Shown here piece by piece: positions 51,698 through 51,702 of a DNA stretch of 51,702 bases. Numbering within the stretch: the first letter of the stretch is position 1; the number at the start of each line of letters is the position of its first letter. The stretch is from Xanthobacteraceae bacterium. Its GTDB lineage: Bacteria > Pseudomonadota > Alphaproteobacteria > Rhizobiales > Xanthobacteraceae. Where the stretch lies: positions 1 to 51,702 of the forward strand of contig JANQIP010000051.1 in assembly GCA_028282095.1 (NCBI GenBank). Direction: 5' to 3'. The translations under genes were made by a program, and so were the position numbers. Under the pieces are notes generated by a model. The model had not been told where the DNA came from. It made no database searches and saw only the letters and a program-made list of their open reading frames with translations.

Positions 51698-51702
51698 AGG
51701 AC

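Overview
This is a GC-rich (roughly two-thirds G+C by eye) window from an alphaproteobacterial chromosome, most likely Hyphomicrobiales (Xanthobacteraceae/Nitrobacteraceae-like). That placement is inferred from gene content (protocatechuate pathway next to a branched-chain-amino-acid-type ABC transporter, HupK-type hydrogenase accessory protein, tandem BI-1 proteins) and from dense short palindromic intergenic repeats of the kind found in rhizobial genomes. I see no rRNA, tRNA, CRISPR array, prophage or transposase gene.

Layout. 1-10.6 kb: housekeeping genes separated by repeats: HD phosphohydrolase, tyrosine phosphatase-like protein, small secreted protein, AcuI-type reductase, MFS permease, a 198-bp tandem repeat array, ThpR RNA phosphodiesterase, and tesA divergent from a ybbA/ybbP-like ABC system. 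11-17.3 kb: two tandem BI-1/YccA membrane proteins, a small unknown protein, pcaC, a GntR/FCD regulator, gmhA and a fused nucleotidyltransferase-like/GmhB protein (LPS heptose). 17.6-21.3 kb: lpdA, then a CaiB-type CoA-transferase translationally coupled to glk. 21.7-30.4 kb (minus strand): pcaF-pcaH-pcaG, substrate-binding protein, livHMGF and a core-MetE-like methyltransferase, read here as one aromatic-acid uptake and beta-ketoadipate locus. 30.7-37 kb: ugd, an aldehyde dehydrogenase, pncB, a HicB-like protein and a monohaem cytochrome c. 37.5-51.5 kb (plus strand): a complete group-1 Hyb-type [NiFe] hydrogenase operon, hybOABCD-hypC-hybE-hupK-hypABFCDE, with structural subunits, endopeptidase, chaperones and the full Hyp cofactor pathway, nearly all overlapping or separated by a few bases.

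How the genes work together. HybO/HybC oxidise H2 on the periplasmic side, HybA/HybB pass electrons to quinone, HypA/B deliver nickel, HypE/F make the cyanide ligands, HypC/D assemble Fe(CN)2CO, HybD trims HybC and HybE/HupK act as assembly chaperones. The Liv-type transporter probably brings in an aromatic acid for PcaHG and PcaF.

The most unusual signal is the repeat system. Family B is a two-hairpin element of about 120 bp and family A an element of about 100 bp. Both are bounded by CTAG-like tetranucleotides, they often abut each other, and they sit exactly at gene ends, sometimes supplying the stop codon. In two B copies the flanking tetranucleotide differs from CTAG but is the same on both sides, as expected of a YTAR target-site duplication. 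The second hairpin of B is built from an interchangeable set of four arm sequences. This looks like a non-autonomous mobile element family that I cannot name.
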